Shown in pieces: positions 21,263-32,695 of a stretch of DNA of 64,000 nucleotides. A program made the translations under genes and the position numbers. The notes beneath the pieces were generated by a model. It was not told the DNA's origin. It searched no databases and was given only the letters and a program-made list of their open reading frames with translations. Location of the stretch: contig OY754467.1 of NCBI GenBank assembly GCA_963575645.1, positions 54,035,108 through 54,099,107 on the forward strand, given 5' to 3'. This stretch comes from Xanthostigma xanthostigma. Taxonomy: Eukaryota > Arthropoda > Insecta > Raphidioptera > Raphidiidae. Position 1 is the stretch's first letter. Every line of letters begins with the position of its first letter.

Positions 21263-21581
21263 ATACGCGCCACGGATCTAAAAGGTTCGGAAGTTCGTCA
21301 CAAAGAGCGTCGCAAAGGTACATTTTAGAGCCGTTGATACTCCCACCACCTCCCAGCTACCTGCACGGAACGTGCGCTCGTCGGTGATTGGCCGTGATCG
21401 CTTGTTGCCTTTGTCACTTGTCGCTTTCCTGCTTTAAAGTACAGTCGAGTACGCTATTGTCAAGTTGTTATTGTTGTTTTAGTTTTGTTTAGTTGCGAGT
21501 TTGTAGTTTTTCAACAGACTGTACAAGCGCAAGCCCGCATTCGCATCTAACTTCCGAGCCTTTTAGATTCGTGGCGCGTAT
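21263..21581. mobile_element. Family Q MITE with ~33-bp TIRs
   Basis: 319 bp with termini ATACGCGCCACGGATCTAAA / TTTAGATTCGTGGCGCGTAT that pair over ~33 bp through AAGGTTCGGAAGTT. It is flanked by TACA on both sides (a candidate 4-bp target duplication, also readable as TA-type). The interior is unusually GC-rich for the window (CTCCCACCACCTCCCAGCTA, ACGTGCGCTCGTC). Partial copies lie at 54675-54893 and 62704-62756. Confidence 0.75.
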
Positions 21582-22134
21582 TACACTAACTGTAATATAA
21601 GAACCTAGGATTTGTAATAGATAATCCGTGGAAAACAAAAAAAAATAAAAATAATGTGGTATTGTTTTTAAATCGATAAAATATACACACGTTGTAAATA
21701 TTACACGTTTCATCATTTAATGTAATTAGTAGTTTACTAAACTAATTTAGGTACATAAAAAACAATAACTCTAAAACACTTTGAGCATACCAAAAAAAAA
21801 GAACCTTTAAATCTAACTTATAACTATGTAGTTCTACATTATAATTTAACCTCGCGGTATCTTATACAAGGTAAGGTTCTCGCGTACAATATATTATGAT
21901 GTCTGTACCCAGTCATTTGTACACCAGTTAGATTTTACATGTCATTTTAGAGACATAAATAACTAGGTACAAGTATAAACTATGGTTGTAAGTAATAGCT
22001 CCATTCGCGAATTATACCGACTCTCTGCAATATTGTAAAACCGCTCATAATATAACTTTCTCGTCGTAAAAATAAGTTATTTAGTGCATCAAGAGCCAGC
22101 GCTCTGACCTAAAGCTGCGTTTTCACTGCACCGC
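21582..22134. other. Unassigned DNA
   Basis: Nothing recognised. Confidence 0.4.
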
Positions 22135-22340
22135 CAGTGCCGGATTTCTGCCAACCTAGCCAACCTAGGGGCCCCGGTGGCGGAATCTTTGCATAAGCTC
22201 AAAAACCTGACTTGCCTCATCAAAAAGCTTTATCGAAATATTTTTACTATATTTTGCCAAAACAGGGCGTTCATAATATGAGATGGTGGGGGCCCAAATG
22301 TCAAGTGCCTAGGGGCCGTGGGTCTCTAAGTCCGGGCCTG
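22135..22340. mobile_element. hAT-type MITE (CAGTGCCGGA ends)
   Basis: 206 bp from CAGTGCCGGATT to AAGTCCGGGCCTG. The flanks TGCACCGC and TCACCGC match as an 8-bp target duplication with one base lost. The interior has CTAGGGGCCCC-type strings near both ends. A diverged left half of the same family lies at 53804-53876. Confidence 0.6.
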
Positions 22341-22896
22341 TCACCGCTGGCACATTTGGGGAACCTCCGTTAATTACGTGAGGCGTTTTCTTTAAATCTA
22401 GATTTAAGAATACGATTTGTTTTCAATCAAATGAAGAATTCATTTAGTTGTGTAGATTTAAAAGCGGAAGTCATATTAGAAACCGAGCATAAAACTGAAA
22501 AGTAAGACGTTGGACCTTTGTTGTCCATCGTCTATAATTTATAATATCTATATCTAAAACTTTAAAACGATCACCTTTGAAATCGGAACTTATTACAATA
22601 GATAATAATATTGACTAATAAATGCCTCATGAATTTTCTGGTGAAATCGTTAACTTATAGAGCCATCAAATACTTAATATTATGTACATATATGGTAACG
22701 GCTTAACAAAGACGTTAGAATAGATAAATCTATAAAACTATGAACTGTGTACCTACCAGTAATAGAGATGTCTACCTCTATAATATTATCTATTAAATAA
22801 TATTAATATAGAAACATTACTATTTACACATTTTGTGGTATTACGGTAATAAAATGCTTCCAATGCTTCAAATCTTCTCGGTTTCCGGGCTTGTAT

Positions 22897-23035
22897 GCCG
22901 TGGTCCATTGGTATTTGTACCTGACGTTTCGTCTACAGCTGCGGTAGACATTATCAAAGGCGATGTGGTAGCCTTTGATAATGTCCATCGCAGTTGTAGA
23001 CGAAATGTCAGGTAGAAATACCAATTTATCCCAGG
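22897..23035. repeat. Foldback with ~60-bp arms
   Basis: Arms read TTGGTATTT..ACCTGAC, TTTCGTCTACAGCTGCG, GACATTATCAAAGGC and complement, around GATGTGGTA. Both strands therefore give similar short open frames, which are not genes. It is probably a small foldback transposon. Confidence 0.75.
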
Positions 23036-23190
23036 GTTTGATTTTAATATTTTTATAATATACAATAGTTTTACTTTCTTATAAACATCAATATCGGATA
23101 CATAATTTGGTATAATAGAAAAAGTTGTTATTTATGAGAAGATGTTTCTTAAATTTACTGTGGGTAACATTTCGATCAGTTAGATTTTAA

Positions 23191-23893
23191 TTAAGGAGGT
23201 TGATCCGTTACAGTCCCAATCAAAAGTAAGTCGAATTCTAAATGGGAACTTTTATAGTTTATAAGTTGATGATACCAATAAATTATTGTCATAAAGGCAT
23301 AAATAATTTTTTTTTTTAATATTAATTAATTATTTCAGTACTTTATACTTAATGGACTAACTTTTGTATTTTTTGTACAAAGTTAGGTTAAAAAAAATAC
23401 ATTTATGTAAATATCTGTATTTTACATATTTTTTGCAGTAAATAATTGAAAAAAGAAATTAGAAGTAATAAAAATTAAAATTAAATCATTAAAAAGTTGA
23501 AAATTCAGTTAAAATTGTTAAATCTGTCAAAAATAAAAGTCCATAATCGAAAAGTGCTAAGGTTTAATAATTTTTTTTATTGATTAAAAGTCTCCTAATT
23601 AAATTGGAAAAAATATTAAAATATGCGTAAGACATCGATGCTTTACATAGATAGTTTTTGGAACTGCTGACATTATTTGGTTATTTGCAAAAAATTAAAA
23701 TGAACAGTTTGCATGCTAGCTTGACATATTTTCCATAAGACTACATGTAAAAGTTTTTTTTTAATTTTTAACTTTATAAATCTCCTAATGGTTTTGGATT
23801 TTTTACAGAAAATTTTGTCATAAAAAAATCTATTAAAAAAACTTTATTTCAGATTTTTTTCATTATCTTCGTAAAACGGCTCAACCTCCTTAA
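23191..23893 (+). mobile_element. Family B TTAA-flanked element, copy 2
   Basis: Same ends as copy 1 (TTAAGGAGGTTGATCCGTTA ... CTCAACCTCCTTAA), collinear throughout. The TTAA is preserved at both junctions. Confidence 0.85.
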
Positions 23894-24642
23894 GATCTAT
23901 TTTTTGGTTTATTCTGCTGTATAACTTCATTAAAATGATAATAATAAAGTGTTCACACAATAAGTATTGTGGTCCACAAATTTCTGACACTGCACATGAA
24001 ATCTATAGACTTAAGTTCCGTTAGTTTCTATATTTATTTAACAGACGTAATATTTACGGCTTAACTCTAACATACCGCTCACATTCGTTCTGGCTAATTT
24101 GTGAAGCATATTTCTAAAGCGGTCCAAAAGAACCAAACATATAATTAAGTGATTACACAGCGCTGGAGCACCCTGCAGGCTGACAGCTCAATCACATAGC
24201 TCTCCGCGCTGCTCCATTGTTTTTGTTGTGTTTTGTTTCTCCTCTTATAGAGTAGAGAGATGCCGCGCGATGCTGTTTTGTTAGATAGATATATGTGTGT
24301 GTGTGTGTATTTTCGACCGTATATAAGATTATTATTTTAAGAAAGAAACCTTAAATTATAAAACAATTTTTATATCAGAGTGTAACACAATTTGACTGCA
24401 GTTAAATGGAGACGGGTGTTGCTATGAATAAGTGTGATTGATGGGCTGTAATCTAATGCTGTTATGAATGCTAGTCATATACTATTATATTCTGGTACAT
24501 AATGATGCATCAATCAATATATAATTATAGTCAATTTGTTCGTAGTTTATATTATGTCGTCATTTAATGTACCGCAGACTTTATTAGTATACAGTTACGT
24601 CACCACTAACATGATAATTGAATTTGTTCCTGAAGGCTGCAT
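23894..24642. other. Unassigned DNA with a GC-richer patch
   Basis: 24150-24270 is richer in G+C (CAGCGCTGGAGCACCCTGCA; CTCCGCGCTGCTCC) but shows no splice site or repeat. A (GT)n run lies at 24291-24309. Confidence 0.4.
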
Positions 24643-25354
24643 TTAAGGAGGTTGATGCGTTACAGTCCCAATCAACAGTAAGTCGAATTATAAATGGGAA
24701 CTTTTCCATAATAAATTTTTACAAAAGGTCGATGATACCAATAAATTATTGTCATAAAGGCATAAATAAATATTTTTTTAAATATTAATTAATTCTTTCA
24801 GTATTTTACTTAATGGACTAATTTCTGAATTTTTTGTACGAAGTTAGGTTAGAAAAAATAAATTTATGTACCTAAATATCTGTATTTTACATATTTTTTG
24901 CAGTAAATAATTAAAAAAAGAAATTAGAAGCACTAAAAATTAAAATTAAATCATTAAAAAGTTGAAAATTCAGTTAAAATTGTTAAAATTGTCAAGAATA
25001 AAAGTCAATAATCGAAAAGTGCTAAGGTTTAATAATTTTTTTATTGATTAAAAGTCTCCTAATTAAATTGGAAAAAATATTAAAATTTGCGTAAGACATC
25101 GATGCTTTACATAGTTAGTTTTCGGACTGCTGACATTATTTGGTTATTTGCAAAAAATTAAAATGTACCGTTTGCATGCTAGGTTGACATGCTTTCCATA
25201 AGACTACATGTAAAAATTTTTTTAATTTTTAACTTTATAAATCACCTAATGATTTTGGATTATTTACAGAAAATTTTGTCATAAAAAAATCTATTAAAAA
25301 AACTTTATTTCGGATTTTTTTCATTATCTTCGTAAAACGGCTCAACCTCCTTAA
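24643..25354 (+). mobile_element. Family B TTAA-flanked element, copy 3
   Basis: Collinear with copies 1 and 2, with TTAA at 24643-24646 and 25351-25354. It lies only ~750 bp from copy 2 in the same orientation. Confidence 0.85.
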
Positions 25355-25448
25355 GGACCTTAAGCCACATATTTAACGCAAATCTGTGGCACTTAGACAT
25401 TAATACAAAAGGGTTTTCGATATCGTAGAAAGGTGATCAGATAATTCA

Positions 25449-25685
25449 ATGGAAGTATCTTCTTCACGTGGGTACCTTGAACAAACGCCCGCAAACCAGA
25501 GTCAGACAGACAACAGACACGTTTTGCTCTGTGTTTATATATTTTGCGCGCACCAGATTTATTCACAAAACAAGCTTGAAAAGACGTCTCGTGTGAAGCG
25601 AGCACATAAAGCAGTCAAGAAAACCGGCGCTAGAAAACTAGTAGGCAAATCTAGCAGCATTTCTATAGCCACGTGTGCAGCGGCG
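25449..25685 (+). mobile_element. Family O repeat, copy 1 (right-truncated)
   Basis: Aligns with the two halves of the interrupted copy at 57755-57867 and 58403-58540. Shared strings are ACGTGGG, AACAAACGCCC, CAACAGACACGTTTTGCTCT, GCACCAGATTTATTCACAAA, and the tail GCGCTAGAAAACTAG. It shows the unoccupied junction of the 57868-58402 insertion. Its right end is cut by the TTAA element that follows. Confidence 0.7.
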
Positions 25686-26589
25686 TTAAGGACGTAGTCC
25701 TATGTTCAGGCTCGTTTTCAACCGTTATTTCAGAATTTTTTTTTAATATCAAAATAATGTACCATGTTTTCAATTTTGTTACATGTTTTTACTGACATCA
25801 TAAACTAAGAAAAAAAATTTTTTTTTTGCTTAATTTTACGCCATTTTATAATTGTTTTTTTAACCTAAAGTAGACAACTTTAAATTGAGGTAGGTGGGTA
25901 GCGCGGGTGATAACGTCACTTGCAGTCAACTGAATTATAAAAATTAAATTTGTTATTGTTTCGTAGGCTTGTGGCTCTATCCCGTACTGGAAATAAACAT
26001 TTTTATTGATGAATAACAAAATGGCGGGTTTAAGAAAAAAAAACAACGAGAAAATCGTGATTTTTTCGTTGAAAATCGGTTAAAAAAATAGAAATAATTT
26101 TTATAATTAAGTAATTCTAGTACCGGACGGAGCTATTGTTGTGTAGAATACCCTGTGTAAAACTGAAAGCAATCGGTTGTATACAATTGTTTCAATCACC
26201 CGAGCCGCTTAGAAGAACGTAGTTTTGAGAAAAACGCGTTTAAAGTTTTAATTTCAGATTTCTTACAAAAAAATAAAAATGAATATTTACACAAATCAGC
26301 AATGCCTGGTGTATAGTAAACCTTCCGTTTCTTCAAAGGCATCGTTTTCTGCTAATTTGTTTGCTCTACTCTGCGAGAGTATAAGGGTAACAATTGAGAG
26401 GTAAGAACAGGTAAGAGTCTTACCGTAAGACCGTTGCTGCTCTCGACTATATGCTATAGCGTTGTAAATATTTAATATTTCGGTCTAAAATTTTTTACAG
26501 TATTTTCTCCAATATATTATACTTACTAAAAATGTAAAAAAAATAAATTCGTTTTTTCAAAACCCGCGAACACCAGACTACGTCCTTAA
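25686..26589. mobile_element. Second TTAA-flanked element
   Basis: About 0.9 kb between TTAA at 25686 and TTAA at 26586, with inverted termini GGACGTAGTC (both ends; left continues CTATGTTC, right complement TGGTGTTC). The TTAAGGA...TCCTTAA frame is like family B, but the rest differs. The interior is AT-rich with no transposase; a CGGGTGATAACGTCACTT segment lies near 25905. Probably a piggyBac-type non-autonomous element. Confidence 0.65.
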
Positions 26590-27065
26590 GTCTCTTGCCC
26601 TTGCGACCGAACCGCATGACGTAACGTTCGATTTAGAGATGCTCAAGTACAACGGAGGTATTCACTGACCATGCATCAAGATGAATGAGGTTGAAATTAG
26701 ATTTTGTCGTGCTGTTTCTTAATAAATTTGTGTATTAATATTCTCTCTTTGTGTGTGTGAATAACGCGTTGCGGCAATAATAGATTAACACAAACGGCGA
26801 AATCCGTCAGACAAAGATGCCCTGCGTGTTTGCTTGGCTGTGTGTGTGTTACCGGTCAGGGTAAATAACTCAATTACCACCATCTAGTTTGGCCAACGTA
26901 TTTTGACGTATGTATATTATATTAACAGGTAACATATTCTGTTATTAATTATACAAGTCTGTATCAATAGGCTATTTGACTCTTATTTTTAGATTGTCTT
27001 ACAATGTTCATATCGTAGCAAGTATTTTAATTATAACCCTAAAAACCAACACTCAAATGACTATT
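26590..27065. other. Unassigned DNA
   Basis: Nothing recognised beyond short GT-rich runs near 26750 and 26842. Confidence 0.4.
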
Positions 27066-27277
27066 AGTATTTTGCACCCGGGTGAAACCGGGATCGAGCG
27101 TTAGTAATCCATAAACTTAAAATTTGTCCGTCCGACAAAAACTTTTGAACGGTAACTCCGATCACAATGAAATTTGGACACACCATTCATCTCGGTAAAC
27201 TAAGATGAATGTGCGTACTCATGTTCCTCCCGCCACTCGTACTTTTGCACTCGGGTGAAACCGGGCGGGACCGCTAG
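27066..27277 (+). mobile_element. Tandem Helitron 3' ends
   Basis: Two Helitron 3' termini in a row. The first is CACCCGGGTGAAACCGGG with a TTAG in place of CTAG (to ~27104). The second runs from AAATTTGTCCGTCCGAC to ACTCGGGTGAAACCGGGC and GGGACCGCTAG (27274-27277), followed by T as expected for insertion between A and T. The 5' parts are missing. Confidence 0.75.
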
Positions 27278-27380
27278 TATTTATATATTATTTAATGGGT
27301 TCTTAATACGTGTCCAAAATTGCAAATTATTCAGACGTCCAGAAGTGGATGAAAATTAAATTGAAAGATTTAATATTATA

Positions 27381-27881
27381 CAGGCTGAATTTTAAGTTGA
27401 GGCTTTTTTTTACAGCGTGTAAAAAATCAAATAGACGAGCAAATATTTAAATTGTTTTTTTATCAAAACCCAAAAATAAGAGAGAAACAGCCTTTCGAAG
27501 TTTAAATAAATTTTATTAAATTTTCTTTAATTTTGAGGTCGGTCCTGGGGTTATATTATGTCACTATGGAAATATGTTATTATCAAGTATTCACAGAAAT
27601 TGTTCGAAGTTGTCCCCGTTTTGTTGGACACAAAGATGCGTGCGCCGTAGCCATGCTTGTACATGCTTGTAGTAGCGATAATAACAACTGATTTCCATAG
27701 TGACATAATATAACCCCAGGACCGACCTCAAAATTAAAGAAAATTTAATAAAATTTATTTAAACTTCGAAAGGCTGTTTCTCTCTTATTTTTGAGTTTTG
27801 ATAAAAAAACTATTTGAAATATTTGCTCGTCTATTTAATTTTTACACGCTGTAAAAAAAGCATCAACTTAAATCTCATCTG
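27381..27881. mobile_element. Foldback element with ~205-bp arms
   Basis: Arms at 27381-27585 and 27676-27881 separated by ~90 bp and flanked by TA on both sides. The inner ~94 bp of each arm (from GAGAGAAACAGCC to TCACTATGGAAAT) pairs without a mismatch, while the outer part has a few. The loop is GC-richer (GATGCGTGCGCCGTAGCC). No protein is encoded. The TA flanks suggest a Tc1/mariner-type foldback MITE, and a transcript through it would form a very stable RNA hairpin. Confidence 0.85.
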
Positions 27882-29043
27882 TATACATTACATACGAGTG
27901 AAGTTAATAATTTTTTTTCTGTATCCAAAGTAACTTCTTTTGAAATATAATCTCTATTAATTGTATGCTCAAGGAAATCTTTAAAAAATCCGTATATATT
28001 TTTTTCAGTTTTTTTAACACAAGATTTGAGAACCTCCAAACAATCGTAGTAGAAACACTATAAGAACCTTGTTTTGTTTTTTTTTTAAATATCAATAACA
28101 ATTTTTAATGTTAATTAGTGAATGTACTGAAGTTTTGCAGCTGAAAATGTATTACGATTTCTATTTTTACCATAAAAAACGCCGCTGCAAGCATTTATGT
28201 TATTAATTGGTTCTTTGACTTCCAGAAGACGACAAAAAATATGTAATAATATAATAACATTCGATAAAAAATACTATGCATGTATTTGGATACAATATAC
28301 TTCCAGCGATCGTGCATTGTTTTGGTGTTAGTGTGTTGTTTTCTTGTAGACAAAGTGGTACCAACATTGACTGAACTAAAACCCTTATCATTTAAGCATT
28401 TTTAGAGCGGAAAATGTTAATAAATTTGTCACAACAATTATAATACTTTATACATCCGTTGAACAAAATAAATAATAAATTAAAATATATAACTAATTGT
28501 TAGTATGATCAAAGATGCCGATTCATTAAATGTGTAAATGTAAAATTTGGCACTTTTGTATCGGGTCAATGAATATTTTTATAAAAATAATTATAATAGT
28601 TTTATTTATCGAGGAATATTTTAATAACAAAAATGAGAAGTTAAAAAACAAGATTTCTTATTAAACACATACGCAAAATAAAGTTCGTAGTCAAAACATA
28701 ATAAACACAACTTATTCAAGTATTCTTTCATTTTATATTTTTTGAATTTGAGCAATTTTTTTTACGTAAAGATGCAGTGGCGAACTAATAATGGCGGACG
28801 ACGAAGAGGCAAGAGGGACTTCCGATGTGTCGTATTTAGAGTGGCATACCATTTTGATCTCAAAAAAATGTAAATACACTTCCCAAAAATTACGAAAAAA
28901 AACTAGAAGAAATGTGACAGTAACTTAATTTTCAAACTACTTTTATATTTTAGTTGTTAATATCTGTTTTTATTTAAGTACTTATTTGCAATTCTTTCTT
29001 TTATTTGCATTTATTTATGCTATTTTTTTCTGTTTTCAATAAC
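27882..29043. other. Unassigned AT-rich DNA
   Basis: No repeat pair or exon was found. A lone CAGTGGCGAACTAATAATGG near 28784 resembles one end of a hAT-type MITE without its partner. Confidence 0.4.
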
Positions 29044-29051
29044 GTCTAGAG

Positions 29052-29366
29052 CTGTGTTTCCCAACCTGTTTTGTGCCATGCCCCACCTTAACCTTTCTAA
29101 AATTCTTATGCTCCCCCCCATGTAACATACATAATTTTTAATATTAAAAAACTGAAATATTGTTCATTAAGAAACTTAATTGATAGGTTTATTAATTATA
29201 TAAATTATACTTAACAATTATTTACGGCAATTATTTAAGAATTTGCTTTTTTCTTTAAATTTGGCACCGAAATCTAGCATTGCATTTAAATGGCCCGGAG
29301 CGAAAGGGTTAGTTCATTTTCGAATTGCCCCCCTGTGGGGCGTGAGCCCCACGTTGCGAAACACCG
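29052..29366. mobile_element. hAT MITE (CTGTGTTTCCCAAC ends)
   Basis: 315 bp. Termini CTGTGTTTCCCAAC and GTTGCGAAACACCG (complement CGGTGTTTCGCAAC) are flanked by GTCTAGAG / CTCTAGAG, a 7-of-8 target duplication. Inside the ends are strings seen in hAT relics, CATGCCCCACCTTAAC and GGGGCGTGAGCCCCAC. No coding content. Confidence 0.8.
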
Positions 29367-29652
29367 CTCTAGAGGATACAGCATTGAACATATTATACGC
29401 TTTAGCTCTTAATTTATCTTCTTCAGATTCGGGTTAATATGTAAGTTTTACACATTTGTAATGAAAAAAAATGACAATAATATACGCAAAATTAAAAAAA
29501 AAAACGCTTCATTCTTTGTGAAATTTACGTTTTTATACTGTTTCTACCAAATATAGCCTACAACTTTAATAAAAAAAAAACTAAACCGTTGTCACGTACA
29601 TCGAAAATATGTGGTTAAGAATTAACTAGATCAAAAATTATATTTAACTTAC

Positions 29653-29677
29653 CGCTGATCGTCCCCGCTGTACTCAT
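29653..29677 (-). CDS. Candidate 25-nt micro-exon
   Basis: On the minus strand, a CATTTTATTTTTCAG acceptor with a pyrimidine-rich run stands directly before 25 nt, which are followed by the donor GTAAGT. The 25 nt are ~60% G+C in a very AT-rich neighbourhood and begin with ATG. In that frame they read MSTAGTIS plus one base. In the third frame they read EYSGDDQR after a shared codon. The second frame starts with a stop. Both splice signals fit the consensus unusually well and nothing around them is repeated. If real, the gene runs on the minus strand and much of the window could be its intron. A chance arrangement cannot be excluded without transcript data. Confidence 0.35.
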
Positions 29678-29897
29678 CTGAAAAATAAAATGAAAATATA
29701 ATATAATTAATACACATTATTTTCAAAAAAGAGTAAACAATGATAAAATTATAATAAAACTATATCGAGTTTTATTGTGGTATAATTTTACAAAACATGT
29801 AAATAACAAAATATCAAATAAACATCATATAATGTCAGTTTTTCAAATCGTTGAAATATTGTAATAGAACAGTATTTATAATTAATAAAACAAATGA

Positions 29898-30065
29898 GTG
29901 TCTAGTGTTGAGGGCGGCGGCGTTATTCAATTATTTTCGAATCTTGACATGTGTGTGACGGCAGGAAACGATAGCAACACGACCCGCGACGACCCCGAAG
30001 ACTTTAAGAGCGGTGTTATTTTCATTCATCAAAGAAACTCAAAACACTTGCGTTTCTCAATGACC
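29898..30065. other. GC-richer single-copy pocket near the micro-exon
   Basis: A ~170-bp stretch with higher G+C (GAGGGCGGCGGCG, ACGACCCGCGACGACCCCG) lying upstream of the candidate micro-exon on the minus strand. It has an open plus-strand frame of 77 codons but no firm splice signals. It could be a first exon or promoter for the minus-strand gene, or simply unique DNA. Confidence 0.25.
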
Positions 30066-30599
30066 GATATATACTATAATAATTTGTTAAAAAATGATAT
30101 TATTTTATACATAATGAGACTGTTTGATTAATAAATTATTTATTGTCAACAAGGCAGCAATAAAATTTACTTTCAATTCACCACGCAATATATCTGTTAG
30201 AATAGTTACTTGTAGAATAAATATATACTGCACTATACGCCTTGCTCTTTTTGTCCCAAAAATCCGACCGAAGTCAAAAAAAAAAAACATTCACAAAATA
30301 AAATTGTTTTATGCTAACCCAATTGCACACAAAACTTTATTGTTTTACACAACTATATACACTTCATCAAAGGTTAATAAACAACACATAAATAAATTCA
30401 CAAGAGCAACTGTAGATATATAATACTCCACGTCTAATAGGTTAGGTATTATGTGTGTGTGGCAGCCATTATTATTTTATCAGGCGAATAAATATTTATA
30501 CCGTTCAAAGTAAGACAGAATAGATTTATACCTGCAGTAAACATAGTTATGTATAGTGAATTGAATTATCGATATTTATTCGGGGGAATAGCTACCTGA

Positions 30600-31040
30600 A
30601 GAACAAATGAACCGAATAAATAACTTTAATCAACTCATGCGCGTTATTCATGTTTTATCATGCCTAAAAACCGAACCCTAAATAGCCATTTACCGACTGG
30701 TGACAATTACTTGTCATAACTCAATGAAGATTCCTACTAGCTCGGCCATTGTGGAGTAATGAAAAAAAACGTAACTATTTTCTGAGTCGTAACGAAATAG
30801 TAGGTAACAACAACTCCCTGTTGTTACCCATTGAGACTAAAATTGAGAGGCCGAATGTTTTCCACATGGAGTTTATTCATAACCGGCTAACCTCAAACCA
30901 AAACATTGAATCGTGCTGTTTGGTGCTGTTAGTATTGACAGTTTTTTTTTATAAAGAAATAAATAGATATTTACAACATCTCATTAATAACAATAAATAA
31001 AACATGAATAACGCGCAATTGTTGAATAAAATTATGGGCG
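30600..31040. repeat. Inverted repeat pair ~400 bp apart
   Basis: ATGCGCGTTATTCATGTTTTAT near 30637 (shown in part) pairs with ATAAAACATGAATAACGCGC near 30998, with weaker similarity outside (TTAATCAACTC / TTGTTGAATA). Between them a small hairpin GGTAACAACAACTCCCTGTTG is at 30802. Probably a MITE with ~30-bp arms; no target duplication was resolved. Confidence 0.5.
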
Positions 31041-31097
31041 TAACTTGTAGGCTAAGTCATGACACGCCATGAATGACTTAGACTACTAGTTACGCCA
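31038..31097. repeat. Small hairpin
   Basis: Arms GCGTAACTTGTAGGCTAAGTC and an imperfect complement (GACTTAGACTACTAGTTACGC, shown in part) around a CACGCC loop. Confidence 0.65.
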
Positions 31098-31984
31098 ATA
31101 ACTAATACATACTAAAGTTCGGTGAATATGGCCATGAGTGGCAATGCGTGGACGGGTACAACTAGTCATATAATAAGTATGGTTCATAAGCCTTTATTAT
31201 CATGTAAAAATGATCATTGTAATTTTTAAGAACCACTTGCGATTAAATAGATCAGACAGTTTTTTTACCAAAAAAAAATATCATTGATAAATTATTCAAG
31301 TGTTCAACTGTTGCGAAACAATAACAGTGATTTGTCATTAATTTATAAGAATGAATCTATAAATATATTCGTAAAAAAATAAAAAATTATCATTTTGTTA
31401 TTGCTTTCGATATTATTAATATTATTGTCATATTAAAATTAAAATGAGAAATTGGAATATTATGATTGTGATGCTTCGTTGATTATAAATAATACAATTT
31501 AATTAATTGTTTTTATGTATCATTAATTGTTTAAAAATAACATCCTGTGCACAAACAAAAGAATCGGCATTTTAAAAAGAACAAACGAGATTATTGGGAC
31601 GCCGTTGTTTATAATAAGTTTTAACATATTATATTAAAAAAAAAAAACTTCGGAGAAGTAAAAACTTCGTTCTATGCTAAATTCAAAAACTTGAGGCGAC
31701 TGAATCTTAAGATCCTATGAAAGTCACGTGGTCACTATAAAACTTGGAAACTGGCTTCATATACACGGCGTTATATGGGACAAAGGCAAAATCAATGTAT
31801 AAGAATACGCTAGAGATTCGTTGGCATTTAGCACAGAAAAGAATCTCTAGCGAGATTCTTCGATTAGTCTGCACTCCCAGTTTTCAAGTTCTAGTCTCTA
31901 GAGCACTGATGGCGACTCGCGGGTCAGACACTGACCCGCGCAGGCTTTTTAAATGACCCATGTGTTTATTTCTATGTAAACTCA

Positions 31985-32695
31985 TTTTTGACCAAAACCG
32001 AAATCTTTCGGAACTTTGGCAAAATCATCACGCTTATAGAAAAAAACACGCTGAATCCAATGAGCACAAACAATCGTCTGTATGTCTGTTGGTTTAGGAG
32101 TTGTTTGCGTTTATATTTTTCAGAAAATCATATAAAACCTTCGAATGGCCGTATAGTTTCCAAACTAAAAGAGATACAGACGTTTGCTTATGCTCATTGA
32201 ATTCAGCGTAATTTTTTCTGTAAGCATACTCAATTTCAAACTTATATTAAAGAATTCGATTTTTGCAATTTTTCAAGGCATACACCCCTTTAAAAAAATT
32301 TGATTTTTGACGAATACCGAAGTCTTTCGGAACTTTGGCTAAGTCATCATGCTTATAGAAAAAACACGCTGAATCCAATGAGCACAAACAAACGTCTGTA
32401 TGTCTGTTGGTTTAGAAGTTACTTGCGTTTATATTTTTCAGAAAATCATATAAAACCTTCGAATGGCCGTATAGTTTCCAAACTAAAAGAGATACACACG
32501 TTTGCTTATGCTCATTGAATTCAGCGTGATTTTTTCTGTAAGCTTATTAAATTTCAAACGTATATTAAAGAATTCGATTTTTGCAATGTTTTCAAGGCAT
32601 ACCCCTTTAAAAAATTGCGATTTTTGACGAAAACCGAAATCTTTCGGAACTTTGGCAAAATCATCATGCTTATAGAAAAAAACACGCTAAATCCA
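31985..32695 (+). repeat. ~318-bp tandem satellite, 2.2 units
   Basis: Unit starts at 31985, 32304 and 32621 (periods 319 and 317). The units are close to each other in sequence, from TTTTTGAC..AAACCGAAATC through CTTTCGGAACTTTGGC to TCAAGGCATACCCCTTT. Each unit has inverted arms CGCTGAATCCAATGAGC and GCTCATTGAATTCAGCG about 120 bp apart. The third unit stops after 75 bp. The 70- and 72-codon frames in units 1 and 2 are alike because the units are alike; their starts differ, so coding is doubtful. Another copy begins at 63956. Confidence 0.85.

Noticed and set aside
22824-23065. Overlapping open frames on both strands
   Set aside because: They arise from the two arms of a foldback, which give mirror-image frames.
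29422-29445. CTTCTTCAG ... GTAAGT pair enclosing 14 nt
   Set aside because: The enclosed bases contain stops in the useful frames and lie beside a hAT MITE; a chance pairing is likely.
31988-32518. Similar 70- and 72-codon frames in tandem
   Set aside because: Similarity follows from the 318-bp tandem repeat. The start regions differ and the third unit is truncated.
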